The notes below the pieces were generated by a model that saw only the letters and a program-made list of their open reading frames with translations, was not told where the DNA came from and did not search any database. The translations under genes and the position numbers were made by a program. Positions 7,211-10,430 of a DNA stretch of 10,430 nucleotides are shown one piece after another. The stretch's first letter is position 1. Each line of letters opens with the position of its first letter. This stretch comes from an uncultured Lysobacteraceae bacterium (lineage in GTDB: Bacteria > Pseudomonadota > Gammaproteobacteria > Xanthomonadales > Rhodanobacteraceae), in contig CAMLSI010000159.1 in assembly GCA_946482585.1 (NCBI GenBank), positions 1 through 10,430 of the forward strand. The letters run 5' to 3'.

Positions 7211-8395
7211 ATGCAGCAGCATGACCTGAGCTACATCCTGAACCACCTCGGCGAGGAAGACCGCGCGCGTCATCGCGGTGCGGTCGCGCCGCCGATCTAC
7301 CAGAGCTCGATCTTCGCGTTCGAAACCGTAGCGGCCATGCGCGCCGGATTCGGCGACGAACTCAACACCACGCTGTACACGCGCGGCAACAATCCGACTG
7401 TCGAAATCCTGCGCAAGAAGCTCGCGGCGCTCGAAGGCGCCGAAGACGCGCTGCTGTTCGGCTCGGGTGCCGCGGCGATCGCGGCCGGCGTGATCGCGGG
7501 GCTGCGTGCCGGCGATCACGTGGTCTGCGTGCAGAAGCCGTATTCGTGGACGCGCAGCCTGATCCGCGATTTCCTCGGCCGTTTCGGCGTGACCCACAGC
7601 TTCGTCGACGCACGCGACACGGCCGCGATCGAAGCGGCGCTGACGCCGCAGACGCGCCTGATCGTGCTCGAAAGCCCGAACACGATGACCTACGAGCAGC
7701 AGGATCTCGCGGCGGTCGCGGCGCTCGCGAGGGCGCGCGGCATCCGTACGTTGCTCGACAACAGTTATGCGACGCCGCTGAACCAGCGCGCGATCGCACT
7801 CGGCATCGATCTCGTCGCGCATTCGGCGACGAAGTACCTCAACGGCCATAGCGACGTCGTCGCCGGCGTGCTCTGCGGCAGCGAGGTGCTGATCCGCGAA
7901 GTCTTCGACGGCCCGTACATGACGCTCGGCGCGATGCTGTCGCCGCACGACGCGTGGCTGATGATCCGGGGCCTGCGGACCTTGCCGATCCGGCTGCGCC
8001 AGATCGCCGCGACCACGCAGGCGGTCATCGCGTTCTTGCGGTCGCACCCGAAAGTCGAGCGGATCTGGTATCCGCACGATTCCGCCGATCGGCAGTTCGC
8101 ACTGAGCGAGCGCCAGACCGAAGGGGCGAGCGGACTGCTGTCGTTCACCATCCGCTGCGACAGCACACTCGCGATCGAACGCTTCTGCGATGCGTTGCAG
8201 CGGTTCCTGATGACGGTTTCCTGGGGCGGCTACGAATCGCTGCTGTTCCCTGTCGCGGCCGTCTATCCGCCGGCTACGAAAGTGACCGAGTCGCGTACGG
8301 GCACCGTGCCGGTCAATCTCGTGCGCCTGTCGATCGGGCTCGAAGAAGCCGACGTGCTCGTCGCCGATCTCGCCCAGGCCCTGGATCGCGTGTAG
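7211..8395 (+). CDS. metC: Cystathionine beta-lyase, PLP-dependent (Cys/Met metabolism family)
   Basis: MetC cleaves cystathionine to homocysteine, pyruvate and ammonia, the next-to-last stage of methionine synthesis by transsulfuration. The 394-residue product has the fold-type I residues of the family: Y56 and R58 in YTRGNNPT, the SGAAAI loop at 85-90, Y111 in KPYSWTRS (PLP stacking), D183 in LDNSYATP, the Schiff-base K208 in HSATKYLNGHSD, and R372 in VRLSIGLE for the substrate carboxylate. The late SWGGYESL (W338) is a mark of MetC-type lyases rather than of cystathionine gamma-synthase or gamma-lyase. AGGGAG at 7197-7202 precedes the ATG by 8 nt, and the gene lies 26 nt after galU with no terminator, so cotranscription is probable although no metabolic link is evident. 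A related sulfhydrylase or gamma-acting enzyme remains possible, as specificity in this family is hard to read. Confidence 0.82.
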   Translation: MQQHDLSYILNHLGEEDRARHRGAVAPPIYQSSIFAFETVAAMRAGFGDELNTTLYTRGNNPTVEILRKKLAALEGAEDALLFGSGAAAIAAGVIAGLRAGDHVVCVQKPYSWTRSLIRDFLGRFGVTHSFVDARDTAAIEAALTPQTRLIVLESPNTMTYEQQDLAAVAALARARGIRTLLDNSYATPLNQRAIALGIDLVAHSATKYLNGHSDVVAGVLCGSEVLIREVFDGPYMTLGAMLSPHDAWLMIRGLRTLPIRLRQIAATTQAVIAFLRSHPKVERIWYPHDSADRQFALSERQTEGASGLLSFTIRCDSTLAIERFCDALQRFLMTVSWGGYESLLFPVAAVYPPATKVTESRTGTVPVNLVRLSIGLEEADVLVADLAQALDRV

Positions 8396-8422
8396 GGTTG
8401 CATCAACGGTTCCGGAGGACAC

Positions 8423-9406
8423 ATGCGCCATTCTTTCTGCCTGTTCGCGACTTCTGCTCTGTTCGCGGCATCCGCGCTGCTGCTGACTGCCTGTGGCGCG
8501 CTGCCGGCGCGTTCGGCGAACGCGGAGGCCGTTGCCGTTCCGCAGGAACTCGCCGGCGAATACGACAATCACGCGGAGCGCTGGAACGCATCGGCCGGCG
8601 GCAAGCAGACGCCGGCGGTCAATGCCGCGCCGGCGATCCATCACTGGCTGAACCATCCGGGCGGCAACCGCAACCAGGTGCTCTGGCGCCTCGTGCTGCC
8701 CGATACCACGCCGGTGCAGGAAGCGCGCTGGCTGCTGGTGAATGAGAAAAATGGATTCGTACCGTATCGGCCCTTGTCCGCCGACGCCGAAGCGGCGTTC
8801 CGGAATCCGGACAAGAGCGTGCGCATCGACGAGAAATCCTGGGCGCCGCTGAATGCCTGCACGCTCAAGGCCGCCGCGTCGCGCAACGGGCTCGCGTTCG
8901 CGGCCGATCCGGCCGCGTGCAGCGCGCTGCTGCCCGGCATCGGTGCGACCGCGGCTCTGCTGCCGCTGCGCTTCGAGCTCGTGAACGATCGCCTGCGCGT
9001 CGTCACCGTTGCCGACCAGGCGCGTGGCATCGATGCGGCGACGCTGTCGCAGCGCGTGCGCTGGTTCACCGGCTGGGACGCGCTCAACGGCGGCGGCATC
9101 CGGGCGTCGGCCGAAAACAACGACTGGCATCTGCATCGCGACCTGCGCTTGCACAGCGAGGGCGGTCGCGTCGCATTGAAGTATCGCGACGGCGCCGCGT
9201 CCGGCTATTCGCTGGAACTCGCGCGCCTCACGTATCGCGAAAGTAGCACCGAAGTGCTGCGACTCGCCGTCATCGAAGATGCGAGCGGGAAGATGCTGAG
9301 CTACGTCTGGGGCGATCCCGACGCGAAGCGCATCGGCCTGAGCCTCGGCTGGCTGCAGGTCGGTCTCGAAGTCGAAGGCCTGGCCAAGGATTCGCGCGCG
9401 CAATGA
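8423..9406 (+). CDS. Uncharacterised lipoprotein with possible remote CpeT/CpcT-like domain
   Basis: I do not recognise this 327-residue protein with certainty. It starts with a lipoprotein signal peptide: hydrophobic stretch from about 5 to 23 and lipobox LTAC with C24 as the predicted lipidated residue; the next residue is Gly, so no Asp+2 retention signal, which favours the outer membrane. After the linker, the pattern QELAGEYDNHAE at 41-52, WLLVNE with PYRPLS at 103-119, and two cysteines, C146 (NACTL) and C166 (PAACS), in a segment followed by LRFELVNDRLRVV recall the CpeT/CpcT family order (start motif, conserved Cys pair, terminal beta strands). That resemblance is by eye and weak. C146 and C166 are the only cysteines left in the mature chain besides C24, so a disulfide is plausible. 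A GGAGGA ribosome-binding site (8414-8419) fixes the ATG. The gene is 27 nt from metC and overlaps the following oxidoreductase by ATGA. Confidence 0.75.
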   Translation: MRHSFCLFATSALFAASALLLTACGALPARSANAEAVAVPQELAGEYDNHAERWNASAGGKQTPAVNAAPAIHHWLNHPGGNRNQVLWRLVLPDTTPVQEARWLLVNEKNGFVPYRPLSADAEAAFRNPDKSVRIDEKSWAPLNACTLKAAASRNGLAFAADPAACSALLPGIGATAALLPLRFELVNDRLRVVTVADQARGIDAATLSQRVRWFTGWDALNGGGIRASAENNDWHLHRDLRLHSEGGRVALKYRDGAASGYSLELARLTYRESSTEVLRLAVIEDASGKMLSYVWGDPDAKRIGLSLGWLQVGLEVEGLAKDSRAQ

Positions 9407-10430
9407 CGGAATTGCCGGCCAGCTACTACCGCGCGACGGCGACGGCCTACGGCGGCTTCGCGCCGCTGACCGGGCGTCACGCGCGCCGCGCGGTCGTGAT
9501 CGGCGGCGGGTATGCAGGCCTCAATACCGCGCTCGGCCTCGCCGAACGCGGCGTCACCGACGTGACCGTGCTCGAAGCCGAAAGCGTGGGGTTCGGCGCA
9601 TCCGGCCGCAACGGCGGCTTCGTATTCGCGGGCTATTCGCTGGGCGAGGGCGCACTCGTCCGGCAGCTCGGCCTCGACGGCGCGAAGGCGCTGTTCCTGA
9701 GCACGCTGGGCGGCGTGCAGCTGATCCGTTCGCGCGTCGCCAAATACCGCATTCCCTGCGCGATGGTCGACGAAGGCGTGATCTGGGCCAATTGGTTCAA
9801 CGATCCCGCCGTGCTGCGCGAGCGCCAGCAGTTCCTCGCCGAAAAATTCGGCGTGCACTGGGACTGGGTGCCGCGCGCCACGGTGCGCGAGCTGCTGCGC
9901 AGCGAGCGCTACGGCGATGCGCTCTGGGAACGCAACGCCGTGCATCTGCATCCGCTCAACTACGCGATCGGTCTCGCACAGGCCGCTGCGCAGAAGGGCG
10001 TGCAGGTGCACGAGCATTCGGCGGTGACGTCGGTGGAGCGCCACGGCGAAGCCTGGCGCGTGCGCACGGCCGGCGGCGAGATCGAAGCCGAGCACGTGGT
10101 GCTCTGCTGCGGCGGCTATCTCGCCGGACTCGATGCGCAGGTCGATCGCGCCGTGCTGCCGATCGCGACCTACGTCATGGTGACCGAACCGCTGGGTCCG
10201 CGCCTGCGCGAATGCATCAACACGCGCGCCGCGGTATACGACACACGCTTCGCCTTCGACTACTACCGGCCGCTGCCCGATTCGCGCCTGCTCTGGGGCG
10301 GACGCATCTCGATCCGCGACCGCGCACCGGAGCGCGTGCGCGACCTGCTGTATCGTGACCTCATGAAGGTCTATCCGCGGCTGGCCGGCGTGCACATCGA
10401 CTTCGCGTGGTCGGGCCTCATGAGCTATGC
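9403..10430 (+). CDS. FAD-dependent oxidoreductase, DAO family, PuuB-like (3' end outside window)
   Basis: Members oxidise amines or amino acids with FAD; PuuB oxidises gamma-glutamylputrescine in putrescine breakdown. The frame opens at the ATG at 9403, which overlaps the lipoprotein stop as ATGA, and stays open to the window end: 342 codons of a family usually about 420-460 long. The N-terminus SYYRATATAYGGFAPL resembles the SYYxAxA start of PuuB-type proteins. Then come the FAD-binding dinucleotide fold VVIGGGYAGLNTA at 31-43, VLEAE with E58 at the end of strand beta2, and GFGASGRNGG at 63-72, all characteristic of the family. HLHPLNYAIGLAQAA near residues 185-199 is another family segment. 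The second half, including the C-terminal FAD contacts, is missing only because the window ends. Substrate cannot be assigned; the neighbours do not point to polyamine use. Confidence 0.85.
   Translation, partial: MTELPASYYRATATAYGGFAPLTGRHARRAVVIGGGYAGLNTALGLAERGVTDVTVLEAESVGFGASGRNGGFVFAGYSLGEGALVRQLGLDGAKALFLSTLGGVQLIRSRVAKYRIPCAMVDEGVIWANWFNDPAVLRERQQFLAEKFGVHWDWVPRATVRELLRSERYGDALWERNAVHLHPLNYAIGLAQAAAQKGVQVHEHSAVTSVERHGEAWRVRTAGGEIEAEHVVLCCGGYLAGLDAQVDRAVLPIATYVMVTEPLGPRLRECINTRAAVYDTRFAFDYYRPLPDSRLLWGGRISIRDRAPERVRDLLYRDLMKVYPRLAGVHIDFAWSGLMSY

Noticed and set aside
6941..9403. An 820-codon open frame on the - strand across galU, metC and the lipoprotein gene
   Set aside because: Its product is a low-complexity Arg/Ala/Asp/Gln-rich chain with no domain, and it lies antisense to three well-supported genes. 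Long antisense frames are expected in GC-rich coding DNA.

Overview
The window is a dense, GC-rich (estimated at about two thirds G+C, not computed) stretch of bacterial chromosome with nine protein genes, all on the + strand. The protein families and the order rpsA-ihfB-lapA-lapB indicate a gammaproteobacterium. The base composition and the lapB / glycosyl-phosphate transferase / nucleotide-sugar dehydratase / galU order suggest the Xanthomonadales (Lysobacterales) or a relative; that placement is inference. No RNA gene, insertion sequence, CRISPR array or phage gene was seen.

Layout. (1) 1-1223: 3' part of rpsA (ribosomal protein S1), closed by a near-perfect intrinsic terminator at 1250-1280. 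(2) 1368-1664: ihfB (IHF beta subunit). (3) 1852-4342 and on to 6230: lapA, lapB, a polyprenyl-phosphate sugar-1-phosphate transferase (WbpL/WecA type) and a membrane nucleotide-sugar 4,6-dehydratase (WbpM/CapD type), with gaps of 10 nt, 3 nt and then an 8-nt overlap. (4) 6315-8395: galU and, 26 nt on, a MetC-type cystathionine beta-lyase. (5) 8423-10430: an unassigned lipoprotein and, in ATGA overlap, the first 342 codons of a PuuB-like FAD oxidoreductase that runs off the window.

How the genes fit together. LapA and LapB set the level of LPS synthesis in E. coli through FtsH-dependent turnover of LpxC. The next two genes would start O-antigen or other surface glycan synthesis: the dehydratase makes a modified UDP-HexNAc and the transferase loads a sugar phosphate on undecaprenyl phosphate. 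GalU supplies UDP-glucose for LPS core and exopolysaccharide. Region 3 to galU thus reads as one envelope-glycan unit placed just after ihfB, the neighbourhood where P. aeruginosa carries its O-antigen locus between ihfB (himD) and wbpM, but here without wzx, wzy, wzz or a set of glycosyltransferases. No intrinsic terminator is visible after 1280, so a long transcript from upstream of ihfB or lapA into the oxidoreductase is possible. Most of the window is ordinary housekeeping; the lipoprotein and its coupled oxidase are the least explained part.
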